Source of the DNA: Mycobacterium sp. 852002-10029_SCH5224772
Lineage (GTDB): Bacteria > Actinomycetota > Actinomycetes > Mycobacteriales > Mycobacteriaceae
DNA: 64,000 bases
Reading direction: 5' to 3'
Assembly: GCF_001667315.1 (NCBI RefSeq)
Contig: NZ_LZHT01000135.1
Coordinates: 1 to 64,000, forward strand
In this document: one piece after another, positions 8,596-16,866 of the stretch
Layout: each line of letters opens with the position of its first letter
Numbering within the stretch: the stretch's first letter is position 1
The notes under the pieces: generated by a model
Databases searched by the model: none
Told to the model about the DNA's origin: nothing
Seen by the model: the letters and a program-made list of their open reading frames with translations, nothing else
Program-made: the position numbers and the translations under genes

Positions 8596-9204
8596 TCAGG
8601 ACGGCCTGGGAAACAGCGCCGCTTCGACCATTTCGCAAATGGAGTGGCCCAGGTGCAGGCATGCCTCCTGAATCCGCGCGGTGTCCTCGCTGGGAACCCG
8701 GATGCAGATTTCGGCGGCGTCAGCCACCTTGCCGCCGCGCGCGCCGGTGAGCGTGACGGTCGTCATCCCCGCCTGGCCGGCGACCTCGAGCGCGCGAACG
8801 ACGTTGGGAGAGTTGCCCGACGTGGTCAGCCCGATCACCACATCCCCGGGGCGCCCGGCGGCGAGGACCAGGCGGGCGAACACCTCGTCGTAGGAGTAGT
8901 CGTTTCCGATCGCGGTGATCGCCGCCGTGGCGTCGGGAAGGCTGATCGCGGCCAGGCCGGGGCGGTCAAATGCGAAGCGGCCCATGAGTTCTGCCGCCAG
9001 ATGTCCGGCGTCTTGCGCCGAGCCGCCGTTGCCGAAGAAGATCACCTTTCCCCCGGTGCGCAGCGAGCCGATGATCACGCGCGCCACCCCGACGGCCTGC
9101 GCGGCGCAATCACCCTGTTGCATCTGCTGCTTGACCTCGATGGTCTCAGCCAAGCGCTGCTGGACCAGCTCCACGCTGGGTGAGACAACGTCCGAGCCCG
9201 TCAT
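8596..9204 (-). CDS. gmhA: Sedoheptulose-7-phosphate isomerase
   Basis: GmhA isomerises sedoheptulose-7-phosphate to D-glycero-D-manno-heptose-7-phosphate, the entry step of heptose biosynthesis. The SIS-domain protein shows the FFGNGGSAQDAGHLAAEL phosphosugar motif, the LTTSGNSPNV loop and a C-terminal histidine motif (HLGHSICEMVE). The ATG at 9204 overlaps the hddA stop as ATGA, indicating translational coupling and giving 202 residues, near the usual ~190-200. An in-frame ATG at 9213 is the only close alternative. Together with hddA and gmhB it forms a compact heptose-phosphate module. Confidence 0.92.
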   Translation of the reverse strand: MTGSDVVSPSVELVQQRLAETIEVKQQMQQGDCAAQAVGVARVIIGSLRTGGKVIFFGNGGSAQDAGHLAAELMGRFAFDRPGLAAISLPDATAAITAIGNDYSYDEVFARLVLAAGRPGDVVIGLTTSGNSPNVVRALEVAGQAGMTTVTLTGARGGKVADAAEICIRVPSEDTARIQEACLHLGHSICEMVEAALFPRPS

Positions 9205-10217
9205 GCCAGCCATGTCGTCAATCCCTTGCTCTCGAAGGCGAATTCGTTGATGCTGGCCTCCGCTCCCTCGAGGGCTTCGATGAGGCGGTGCTTTTTGGCG
9301 AAGTCGCAGAACAGCAGGATGTATCCCCCACCACCGGCCCCGGTGAGCTTGCCGCCCAGCGCCCCGTTTTTCAGGGCCAGCTCGTAGAGGTCGTCGATGC
9401 GCTCGTTGGTGATGTAGGGCGACATGCGTTTCTTCTGGGTCCACGCCTCGCCCAGCAGCGCACCGAAGTCGTTCAGCTTGCCCGTCAGCAACGCCGCCTT
9501 CATCGCGACGGCCAAGTCTTTCTGGGCCCGTAGGCCCGCCAGGGTGTCATCTGAACCCGTTGTGGCGCGGTGGGTTTGGTCCTCGATCACCCGCGAGGAG
9601 TCGCGGGTGATGCCCGTGTAGCACAGCAGCAGGCTGAGCTCGAGTTCGAAGGCGGTCTCGTCGCGGATCCGCAGCGGATTGACGATCACCCGGTCGGTGA
9701 ACTCGATGAAGTTGAAGCCGCCGAACGTCGCGGCGTACATGTCCTGCAGGCCGCCCGCGATGCCCAGGTCGTCGCGTTCGATCGCACACGCCAGTTGGGC
9801 CGTCTCGTATTCGCCCATCGGTACCCGGTAATGCTCGGCGAGCAGGCCGGTGAGCGCGACCATCATCGTCGACGACGAGCCCAGCCCCGAGCCCGGCGGA
9901 GCGCTGGAACGCAGTACCAGGTCGTAGCCGTCCGTGCCGTCACGGCCGAACCTGCGCACCGCGGCCTTGATCAGATCCAGACTGCCGTCGTAGAGAATCT
10001 CGCTGTCGAGCGTCATCTCGTGCGTGGTCTTGAAGTCCACCGACTCGATGCTGACGCGGCGATCGGTGCGCGGGGCAAGCGATCCCTGGGCGTAGCGATC
10101 GATGGTCGCCGACAGGACACAGCCGCCTTCGGTCGCCGGAAACGGTGGCACGTCGGTGCCGCCCCCGGCGAACGAGATCCGCAGCGGAGCGCGTGCGCGA
10201 ATTCGCGGGCGCGTCAT
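9201..10217 (-). CDS. hddA: D-glycero-D-manno-heptose 7-phosphate kinase
   Basis: HddA is a GHMP-family kinase that phosphorylates heptose-7-phosphate at C1, in the branch leading to GDP-activated D,D-heptose. The 338-residue protein has the N-terminal APLRISFAGGGTD motif, the ATP-binding PPGSGLGSSST motif near residue 107, and the C-terminal LTGAGGGGY loop. It is the first gene of the module and overlaps gmhA by four bases. The matching nucleotidyltransferase (hddC-type) and any GDP-heptose modifying enzyme are not in the window, so the end product is unknown. In M. tuberculosis the equivalent genes lie far away, near Rv0113-Rv0115. Confidence 0.9.
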   Translation of the reverse strand: MTRPRIRARAPLRISFAGGGTDVPPFPATEGGCVLSATIDRYAQGSLAPRTDRRVSIESVDFKTTHEMTLDSEILYDGSLDLIKAAVRRFGRDGTDGYDLVLRSSAPPGSGLGSSSTMMVALTGLLAEHYRVPMGEYETAQLACAIERDDLGIAGGLQDMYAATFGGFNFIEFTDRVIVNPLRIRDETAFELELSLLLCYTGITRDSSRVIEDQTHRATTGSDDTLAGLRAQKDLAVAMKAALLTGKLNDFGALLGEAWTQKKRMSPYITNERIDDLYELALKNGALGGKLTGAGGGGYILLFCDFAKKHRLIEALEGAEASINEFAFESKGLTTWLA

Positions 10218-10373
10218 GGGGATTCACTTTCGAGCGAACCGCTCAGCTGCGAGACCACCCTTGCCACGTGCCACCCCATCGTCCTATGTCCGAAAGCGTC
10301 GCCAGCCTAGCAAGCTGACCAGCACGAATATCGGGTTTTCGCCCCACTGCTCCGCAGCTGGATCAGGCGGCGC

Positions 10374-11507
10374 TCAGGCGATCTGCTGGCTTGGCTCGAG
10401 CACGAAATCGACCACGATCGCGGCCATGTCGTCGATCGCGCTGCGAGCGATGACCTCGTAGCCGTGGGTACTCAGCGTGGGCAGGCACAGCAGGCCGGCG
10501 CGCGCGGTCTGCCCGGTGGCCTTGGCGTGCGATGCGTCGGATTCGAAAGCGCCCAGCGCGGCCGGCTGTGGGGACAGGCCACGGTCGTCGGCGATTCTCA
10601 GCAGCCGGTCGGCGACCTCTTTGTCGTATACGCACAGCGCGTCGTTGTAGCCGATGATCGGTCCGCCGGCGACGCTGGTGTTGTATTCGCGTTCGGTGGG
10701 GCCGACTTCCAGAGCGAGCGTGAGGTGGCCGGGCAGGGTGGCGCTGGCATAGGTGCCTCCCACCCCGCCGATCTCCTCGTTGGTGGTGAACACAAGATAG
10801 ACGTCGTCGGCGGGTCGCTGGTCGCGCTCGCGCAGCATGCGGGCGGTCTTCAGCAGCGCGGTGACCGCGGCGCGGTCGTCGAGGAAGTACGCGCCGACGT
10901 AGTCGCCGATCTCGACCACGGATCGCTTGCTGCGATCGATACACACCCGGGTGCCGGCGTGCACTCCCGCGGCGGACAGCTCATCGGGGTTGCGGCCGGT
11001 GAACACGTACACGTGATGCCAGTCCAGTGCGCGGTCGCCCTGATCGGGTTTGGTCTCCCAGATTCGCGAGCTTTCCTGGGTGGTGTGCTCGGAGCCGAGA
11101 GTCAGTACCGCGGTGAGGGTTTCGTTGTCACCGAGCACGGCGACCGGGCCCAGTCCGAAGTTGCCCGGGTACATCGTGCCCAGCTGCGTCAGATGCAGGG
11201 TGCCATTCGATTCCACGCGCTTGACGATCATGGACAGTTCGTCCATGTGCGCCATCACCCGCGTCGCGGTGCCGGGTATGGCCTCCGTCCGATGGCGGTG
11301 GTTGGGCGCCCCGGCGTCGGTGGTCGACGCGTTGGCGGCGATGTATCCGATCAGGTTTCCGGAGTCGTCCGTCCACATGTCGTCGACGACGGGTTGCAGT
11401 TCGCGGGCAATGACGGAGCGGACCTCGTCCTCCTGCCCGCACGGCCCGTAGGTCCACAGGAGTTCTTGCAGCAACTCGTCGCCTGCGTCGCGGTCGGGGT
11501 GCGCCAT
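10374..11507 (-). CDS. M42-family metallo-aminopeptidase
   Basis: The protein has the co-catalytic metallopeptidase layout of the M42 (FrvX/glutamyl-aminopeptidase) family. It shows AHMDE near residue 90, FLDDRAAV supplying the bridging aspartate, TTNEEIGGVGG with the general-base glutamate, an EVGPTE metal ligand segment, and a C-terminal histidine in LPTLSTHGYEV. Such enzymes are cytoplasmic, often large oligomers, and trim N-terminal residues from peptides. ATG at 11507 (377 residues) is preferred because a GAGAGGA ribosome-binding site lies just upstream. The family is confident; substrate preference is unknown. Confidence 0.85.
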   Translation of the reverse strand: MAHPDRDAGDELLQELLWTYGPCGQEDEVRSVIARELQPVVDDMWTDDSGNLIGYIAANASTTDAGAPNHRHRTEAIPGTATRVMAHMDELSMIVKRVESNGTLHLTQLGTMYPGNFGLGPVAVLGDNETLTAVLTLGSEHTTQESSRIWETKPDQGDRALDWHHVYVFTGRNPDELSAAGVHAGTRVCIDRSKRSVVEIGDYVGAYFLDDRAAVTALLKTARMLRERDQRPADDVYLVFTTNEEIGGVGGTYASATLPGHLTLALEVGPTEREYNTSVAGGPIIGYNDALCVYDKEVADRLLRIADDRGLSPQPAALGAFESDASHAKATGQTARAGLLCLPTLSTHGYEVIARSAIDDMAAIVVDFVLEPSQQIA

Positions 11508-11586
11508 GAGATCCTCTCGGTCATTTGGGTTCAGAGGATCAGTACCCGCGATGGGCTGCGACAATCGCAACCGATGCCAACGGCGG

Positions 11587-12756
11587 TCAGGCGAGCGCGA
11601 CACCGAGTTCTTGGGCGAACACCTTGATCATGTGCTGGACGGCGATTTCGTTGCGTCCGATGATCATGTGGTCGTGCTGGGCGTGCCGGACGCCCTCGCC
11701 GCACTGGGGCAGCATGGCGAAGTCCTCGTCACGAACCGCGGCATGGACCCCCTCGAAGACCGCGTCGTAGGCCGCGCTCATCTCGTCGTTGGTGGCCGGG
11801 ATGCGGCCCATCCAGCTGTGGCGCACCGTGCAGCGGGTCGGCTCGCCGGCGGGCAGCATGTCGATGATCTCCACCCCTACCGGGCTGTTGGCCAAGATGA
11901 GGTTCGGATACACCCAGTAGATCACCCCCATGTTCGCCACGGGTTCGAGCGAGGCCGTCGGATCGGTGTTCGCGTTGGTGATCCAGGTGAACGGAAATCC
12001 GATGCGGTGGTGCTTGCCGAATTCGTCGTAAACCATCGTGTTGGCCAGGGTGTTCTGCCCGATGAGGCTTTCGCCGTGCACGTACGGGAAGTGGTAGCCC
12101 TCGGCGAACGCCTCCAGGGCGCCCTTCCATGACACGTCGGAGATGAATTCGCGCTCGGTGTGGTAGCCGTAGGACGCGTAGTTCCACAACGCCAGCTCGG
12201 CACCGAAGTCGCCCAGGTGTTCGTCGAGGTCGATGGTCGCGTCGGCGGTCAGCACCGCCCAGATGAAGCCGTGCCGCTCCTCGGAGGGCAACTCGACCAG
12301 GCCGTAGTCCTTCGTGTTCATCGAGTCGAAGCCCGCCTTGCCCGGGACCGTGAACAGTTCACCGGTGTTCTTGTACGTCCAGGCGTGATACGGGCACACG
12401 AAGCGCGACGCGTTGCCCGAGCCGCAGGCCGGCATCGCGCCCCGGTGCCGGCAATAGTTGAGTAACACGTGGCTGGCGCCGGAACGGTCGCGGGTCACTA
12501 GCAGTGAGTCGCCCAGCACGGAGCGCACGACAAAATCATTGGCGTTCGGCACTTGAGCCGACGGGAGGATGGCCAACGGCACCCGGCGCAGGATCTGCGA
12601 CTTCTCGATCTCGGTGATCTTGGGGTCGCGGTAGTAGTGCAGCGGCACCCGCAGTTCGCGCTCGGCCAGGTCGGTCGTCTTCTCCTGGGCGTGACGCAGG
12701 CCGCGCCGGGTCAATGTCTCGTCGGTGCCGCTCACCGGGCTGTCGATCGTCGTCAT
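11587..12756 (-). CDS. Rieske non-haem iron oxygenase, alpha subunit
   Basis: The 389-residue protein has an N-terminal Rieske [2Fe-2S] domain (C102, H104, C121, H124 in CRHRGAMPAC and CPYHAWTYK) and a C-terminal mononuclear-iron domain with H222 and H227 in EGYHFPYVH. Such enzymes hydroxylate or demethylate aromatic, sterol-like or quaternary-amine substrates, using electrons from a separate reductase. No reductase or ferredoxin gene is adjacent, so the partner is elsewhere. The ATG at 12756 follows an AAGGAG ribosome-binding site. A TetR gene starts 94 bp away on the other strand, and a palindrome lies in the oxygenase promoter, so repression by that TetR protein is likely. The substrate is unknown. 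Confidence 0.88.
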   Translation of the reverse strand: MTTIDSPVSGTDETLTRRGLRHAQEKTTDLAERELRVPLHYYRDPKITEIEKSQILRRVPLAILPSAQVPNANDFVVRSVLGDSLLVTRDRSGASHVLLNYCRHRGAMPACGSGNASRFVCPYHAWTYKNTGELFTVPGKAGFDSMNTKDYGLVELPSEERHGFIWAVLTADATIDLDEHLGDFGAELALWNYASYGYHTEREFISDVSWKGALEAFAEGYHFPYVHGESLIGQNTLANTMVYDEFGKHHRIGFPFTWITNANTDPTASLEPVANMGVIYWVYPNLILANSPVGVEIIDMLPAGEPTRCTVRHSWMGRIPATNDEMSAAYDAVFEGVHAAVRDEDFAMLPQCGEGVRHAQHDHMIIGRNEIAVQHMIKVFAQELGVALA

Positions 12757-12788
12757 CCTGGTCTCCTTCACCTTCGCCGCTGCAGACC

Positions 12789-12816
12789 ATACAATCACTA
12801 TCGGTTGTATTGTCAA
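12789..12816 (-). promoter_or_regulatory. Rieske-gene promoter with TetR-type operator in the spacer
   Basis: Read on the minus strand, a perfect TTGACA -35 box lies at 12816-12811. It is followed by an inverted repeat ATACAA-N10-TTGTAT (12810-12789) that fills the spacer and reaches the expected -10 position; the -10 itself (TGTATG) is weak. A palindrome inside the core promoter of one of two divergent genes is the usual layout for TetR-family repression. The regulator is assigned by adjacency only. Confidence 0.6.
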
Positions 12817-12850
12817 GGCGTGTTGGACCCACGTGTGCGACGATCACGCC

Positions 12851-13453
12851 ATGCGCCGGCACGGCTGGTCGGGAAATATCCCGGCCGACGACGATGAGGC
12901 GGTCGCGCGGATCCTGACCGTGACGCGACGCGCCATCGACGAGCGTGGGATGGTCAGCGTCTCGGAGGTCGCGTCGACGCTCGGGGTGACCCGGCAGACG
13001 ATTTACCGGTACTTCCCCACCCACGAGACGCTCCTGGGCGCGACGGCGCTGTCGTCGGTCGACGGGTTCCTGGATCGGCTTGCGGCGCACCTGGGTTCGA
13101 TCACCGATCCCACCGAGGCGGTGGTCGAGGGTATCGCCTACACCTTTGAGCAACTCGCCCACGACAAGTACCTCAGCCTGGTTTTCCAGCCCGGCAAGGC
13201 CAGCGCGTTCACCGCGGGCGTCACCTCGGACATGGCCATCTCGTTCGGCCGGTCGATCCTGCAGCGCTTCGACGTCGATTGGGCCGCAGCCGGATTCGCC
13301 GAGGGCCGCCTCGACGAGCTGGTCGAGATCATGCTGCGCACACTGCAGTCATTGATCGTGGATCCCGGGCGTCCGCCGCGCACCGGGTTGGAGTTGCGGA
13401 GGTTCCTCGAGGACTGGATCGCGCCGTCGGTGCGTGCTCACGCCGGGCGCTGA
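12851..13453 (+). CDS. TetR/AcrR-family transcriptional regulator
   Basis: The 200-residue protein has an N-terminal helix-turn-helix typical of TetR: SVSEVASTLGVTRQTIYRYF at about residues 36-55, followed by a helical ligand-binding domain. ATG at 12851 is preferred because it gives a standard short N-terminal arm; the open frame extends further upstream but would run through the shared promoter. It is divergent from the Rieske oxygenase gene, and a palindrome sits between them, so its likely role is ligand-responsive repression of that oxygenase and perhaps of itself. The ligand is unknown. Confidence 0.88.
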   Translation: MRRHGWSGNIPADDDEAVARILTVTRRAIDERGMVSVSEVASTLGVTRQTIYRYFPTHETLLGATALSSVDGFLDRLAAHLGSITDPTEAVVEGIAYTFEQLAHDKYLSLVFQPGKASAFTAGVTSDMAISFGRSILQRFDVDWAAAGFAEGRLDELVEIMLRTLQSLIVDPGRPPRTGLELRRFLEDWIAPSVRAHAGR

Positions 13454-13460
13454 GCGCTAG

Positions 13461-13865
13461 CTACCGACCCGTGAATCGCGGCTCACGTTGGGCGGCGAAG
13501 GCGGCCAACCCTTCCTTGGCATTTTCGGAGCGAACCACCTCGACAACCAATCGCTGCTCGATTCGTCGCGCGTCTTCCTCATCGATCCACCCACTGTTGA
13601 TCACCGACGCCTTGGCGTTGCGAACCGCCAACGGGCCGTTGGCCACAACGCGAGATGCGATCTCGCGGGCCTTGTCCAACGACTGGCCTGTCGACACCAC
13701 ATGACCCACCAGACCGAAGTGGTAGGCCTCGGCCGTTCGTCAGCGGATCGCCTGTCAGGATCATCTCCATGGCCTTGGTGTAGGGAATCTGGCGCTTGAG
13801 CCGAACTGTGGAGCCGGCACCTGCGATCAGCCCCCATTTGGCTTCCGGGAGGCTGCGGTCCCAGC
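13461..13865 (-). pseudogene. Enoyl-CoA hydratase/isomerase remnant, frameshifted and 5'-deleted
   Basis: The C-terminal 82 residues (13461-13709) read cleanly as crotonase: VVANGPLAVRNAKASV and a final GLAAFAAQREPRFTGR. Upstream, the matching middle of the protein (LPEAKWGLIAGAG, RQIPYTKAMEMILTGDPLT) lies in a different frame. A single-base indel near 13735 is therefore needed to join them. The N-terminal ~100 residues, including the first half of the active site, are absent: recognisable sequence stops near 13865, where the unrelated gene 13874-14380 ends. This is a decayed gene, possibly truncated by the insertion that brought in the neighbouring genes. Confidence 0.8.
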
Positions 13866-13873
13866 TGGTTTCG

Positions 13874-14380
13874 TCAGACTGCCTCGTCCTCGACGTCTGC
13901 GTCGAAATGTGCGATGCCCGGACGCAGATGTCGCAATAGCTCCTGACCGGAGAACTGCATGCGATCGGCCTCCTCCAGGAAACTTGACTGCGCGGCTGAG
14001 GGTTCGTAGACCGATCGGCTGTCCTTCGCTGCCCTCGGCTCGCGCACCGTCTTGCGCTTCTTCAGACGCATCAGTTCGGGATGCATCTTCTTCCGCTGCG
14101 AGGGAGGGACCAGCGCACCACGGTTGAAGGCCCTGATACCGAGCTCGTCGGCAACCTCCCGGACCTGACAAGTCTTCAACCGGTAGCGCCAAGCGATTTG
14201 CGACATCGTGTACCACCCCCGTGGCATCCGCCAGACCCAGCCCGCGACAATAACCACCGTCAACACAATCGCCAGGGTCGCTTCAGGGCGGAACAGCTTT
14301 TCGGAGAACACGGTCGCCACGATCCCGGCTGCGAGCATGACCACCAGAGCTGAGACGAAGAAAATCTGAATCGGGCTCAC
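13874..14380 (-). CDS. Hypothetical protein with two N-terminal membrane segments
   Basis: I do not recognise this family. From a GTG start at 14380, preceded by an AAGGGGG-like ribosome-binding site, the 168-residue protein has two hydrophobic segments (about residues 3-22 and 32-49). It then has a basic cytoplasmic region rich in Lys and Arg (RLKKRKTVREPR) and an acidic C-terminus. The segment MSQIAWRYRLKTCQVREVADELGI could be a small helix-turn-helix or LysM-like motif, but this is weak. An upstream GTG at 14464 is also possible. It sits beside a broken crotonase gene and a P450 in the accessory part of the window. Confidence 0.55.
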   Translation of the reverse strand: MSPIQIFFVSALVVMLAAGIVATVFSEKLFRPEATLAIVLTVVIVAGWVWRMPRGWYTMSQIAWRYRLKTCQVREVADELGIRAFNRGALVPPSQRKKMHPELMRLKKRKTVREPRAAKDSRSVYEPSAAQSSFLEEADRMQFSGQELLRHLRPGIAHFDADVEDEAV

Positions 14381-14581
14381 GCCGCCCCCTTGCGTTCCAT
14401 CGCGAGCATGTCCAACGGTCTCAGAATCGACTGGCGGTGAAACCGCGACACGCCGTAGCGTCACCGGTTCGAAACCACGCTGGCTCGTCCGGGATGGTCA
14501 TTGCATGGCGACTTGCGCTAAGAGGACCTGGACGAGGTCGCCGGTCGTCGGACTATGCGGTCCAGTGAGCCTCCCCCATCG

Positions 14582-14605
14582 CCTTCGGCCTAACAGTGCC
14601 GAAGG
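14582..14605 (-). terminator. Hairpin downstream of the P450 gene
   Basis: A perfect 8-bp inverted repeat (CCTTCGGC, 8-nt loop, GCCGAAGG) lies 31 bp past the stop of the minus-strand P450 gene. No U-tract follows, so it may be a weak terminator or a 3'-end stabilising hairpin. The rest of 14381-14635 shows nothing else I recognise. Confidence 0.4.
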
Positions 14606-14635
14606 GGCCGGTTTGTGGACAGCTGCGTAACTGAG

Positions 14636-15934
14636 TCATTCCAGCACTACCGTGGTCCCGCGACCCGGCACCTGGGTGATCGACCGGCGGTGTATCGGCT
14701 CGGCTTTGACGTCGACGGGGCGCACCCGGGTGGTGCTGAATAATGCGCCAAGCACAATCCGCATCTCACATTCGGCGAAAGTTGCTCCAAGACAACGGCG
14801 CGCGCCTCCTCCGAACGGAATCCACGTATACGTTCCTGCACGGTTGTCGAGAAACCGCTCGGGACGAAACTCTTTCGGGTCGGGGTAGATGTCGGGGCGG
14901 CGGTGCATCAGATAGATCGACGGTGCGACTTTTACGCCGGCAGGCAGCGAAAACCCGTCGAACTCCATGGGTTCGGTGAGCCGCCTGCCTACCAGGGCGA
15001 GCACTGGTCGCATCCGCAGTGTCTCCTTCACCACGGCATCGACATACCTCTGGCCGTCGCCGGCTTGCGCCTCTTCGATAAGTCGCGAATGCGCATCCGG
15101 GTGACGGATGATCCGCTCGACCGCCCACGCCAGTCCTGATGCTGTTGTTTCGTGGCCTGCCAGTAGCAACGTGATGAGTTCATCGCGAATCTCTAGGTCG
15201 CTCATCGGATTACCGCCTTCGTGCTTCGCCTTCAACAGCATCGAAAGGACGTCGGTGCGGGTATCAAGATCCTCTTGCCGTCGGCGAGTGGCGATCTCTT
15301 CGTGTAGCAGCCGATCCACTTCGGCCAGCAACCTGCGAGTGAGCGCGGTCCTCATTTTCTGGGGCCCTACCAGTAAGAGAAGCATCTGCGCGACGCCGTT
15401 GGTTGTGAGAGCGAGCATGCGCTGTAGCGCCTGGCGCAGCCGGTCCATGCTTGGCCCGCGCTCGAGCCCGAACACCAGGTGCAGAATGACCTCAAGCGTC
15501 AACGCTTGCATGCGGGGATGCAGCCGCACCGGCACACCACGTGGCCAGCCGGCAATCTCGGCCTCGGCGATGGCGGTCATCGTGCTCATGTAGTTCTGCA
15601 AGTGGTTGCCGCGAAACGCCGGCATGAGAAGTCGTCGCTGTTCTTTGTGCGCGTCGCGATCGAGCAGTAGAACCGAGTTCTGGCCCAGCACCGGCAGCAG
15701 GATGCGATTTGCCTCCCCGGCGAGCACCAATTCCGGAGGCGAGGTGAAAACCTGCCGCACCGCGTCTGGATGCGACACCATCACCATTGGCCCTTCACCG
15801 AGCAGTTTCATGGTGAACGTGTCGCCGTATCGGGCGGCGGCGCGTTCCATGAATTCCCACGGACGGGCGATCCACTCAGCAGTTTGAACTGCCATCGGCA
15901 GTCGAGGACCGGGTGGCAGCGTGTCGGCAGCCAT
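14636..15934 (-). CDS. Cytochrome P450
   Basis: The 432-residue haem monooxygenase has all the P450 landmarks: the oxygen-activating I-helix motif AGHETT, the K-helix ExxR in KETLR, and the haem-binding loop PFGGGARRCLG with the thiolate ligand at C381. General layout and several segments (LPPGPRLP start, IPFGGGARRCLGATFAECEM) recall the mycobacterial CYP135/CYP138 group, but I cannot assign a subfamily. P450s need a ferredoxin and reductase; none is adjacent. The start at 15934 is divergent from the GntR regulator 188 bp away. The substrate is unknown. Confidence 0.9.
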   Translation of the reverse strand: MAADTLPPGPRLPMAVQTAEWIARPWEFMERAAARYGDTFTMKLLGEGPMVMVSHPDAVRQVFTSPPELVLAGEANRILLPVLGQNSVLLLDRDAHKEQRRLLMPAFRGNHLQNYMSTMTAIAEAEIAGWPRGVPVRLHPRMQALTLEVILHLVFGLERGPSMDRLRQALQRMLALTTNGVAQMLLLLVGPQKMRTALTRRLLAEVDRLLHEEIATRRRQEDLDTRTDVLSMLLKAKHEGGNPMSDLEIRDELITLLLAGHETTASGLAWAVERIIRHPDAHSRLIEEAQAGDGQRYVDAVVKETLRMRPVLALVGRRLTEPMEFDGFSLPAGVKVAPSIYLMHRRPDIYPDPKEFRPERFLDNRAGTYTWIPFGGGARRCLGATFAECEMRIVLGALFSTTRVRPVDVKAEPIHRRSITQVPGRGTTVVLE

Positions 15935-16082
15935 CGATCACCCCCACGGGGACGGCGTGTGCTGGGTCGCGTTGCACGGCAACTCTATGCGCCGAGGCTG
16001 CCGACTAACAGAGGTCGCTGGCGGTGCGTATCCATTGCGCGAACGCGGCATTCCGACGCATCCAACGCCTAGACAACGCACG

Positions 16083-16099
16083 GACTGGTCTGACCACTT
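16083..16099. promoter_or_regulatory. FadR-type operator candidate
   Basis: The sequence CTGGTCTGACCA contains a perfect palindrome TGGTC-T-GACCA (16086-16096). It resembles the CTGGTCnGACCA core recognised by FadR-family GntR proteins. It lies ~27 bp upstream of the GntR start codon and within the divergent region shared with the P450 gene. Control of either gene by this regulator is an inference from motif and position. Confidence 0.5.
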
Positions 16100-16122
16100 G
16101 ACGTCTGGACCAATTACCCGGC

Positions 16123-16866
16123 ATGGTGGGGCGTATGGCGCTGCGGCCGGTGACTCGACGATCGATACCTGAACACGTCTTCGAGCAGATCATGTCTGAC
16201 GTACTCAGCGGTGAACTGGCGCCCGGGGAGATGCTGCCCAGTGAGCGCAGACTCGCGGAGGTGCTGGGAGTGTCCCGGCCGGTGGTTCGTGAGGCGCTCA
16301 AGCGCCTCACCGCCGCCGGCCTGGTCGAGGTTCGGCAGGGAGACGCCACCACCGTGCGGGACTACCGCCGTCACGCGGGCCTGGACCTACTGCCCCGGTT
16401 GTTACTCCGCGGTGGGGATCGTGCTGACGAGCTCGACGTGGCGGTCGTGCGCAGCATTCTGGAGACCCGGCTGCACAACGGCCCCAAAGTCGCCGAACTG
16501 GCTGCCGAACGCAGCGGCCCGCAGGCGGCCGGCCTTCTCGACGCCGCCGTGGACGCGCTGGCCGCCGAAGAGGATCCGACGGAACGTCAACGCGCCGCGC
16601 TGACCTTCTGGGACCACGTCGTCGACGCCGCCGACTCCATCGTCTTCCGGCTGATGTTCAACACCCTGCGCGCCACGTACGAACCCGCACTCCCGGCCCT
16701 TAACACCGTGATGGCCGCCGAGGTCAATCGCCCAGAGCTGTACCGGCAAGTGGCACAGGCGATCACCGCCGGTGATCCGGCGGGTGCCAAACGCGCCGCG
16801 ACCGAACTACTCGAGCCAGCCACCCGGGGGCTGCTCACCGCCCTGTCTGGGATGGAAGAGGAGTAA
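16123..16866 (+). CDS. GntR/FadR-family transcriptional regulator
   Basis: The 247-residue protein starts with a winged helix (about residues 12-75, including LPSERRLAEVLGVSRPVVRE and the wing GLVEVRQGDATTV). It continues into an all-helical FCD-type effector domain typical of the FadR subfamily, whose ligands are often fatty-acyl-CoAs or organic acids. Its TAA stop overlaps the ATG of the following hydroxylase gene by one base (TAATG), so the two are translationally coupled and probably act together. A FadR-like palindrome just upstream suggests autoregulation. An in-frame ATG at 16135 is an alternative start. Confidence 0.88.
   Translation: MVGRMALRPVTRRSIPEHVFEQIMSDVLSGELAPGEMLPSERRLAEVLGVSRPVVREALKRLTAAGLVEVRQGDATTVRDYRRHAGLDLLPRLLLRGGDRADELDVAVVRSILETRLHNGPKVAELAAERSGPQAAGLLDAAVDALAAEEDPTERQRAALTFWDHVVDAADSIVFRLMFNTLRATYEPALPALNTVMAAEVNRPELYRQVAQAITAGDPAGAKRAATELLEPATRGLLTALSGMEEE

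Noticed and set aside
13579..13837. Separate short genes in two frames next to the crotonase remnant
   Set aside because: The pieces align in order with one crotonase protein and are better explained as a single frameshifted pseudogene.
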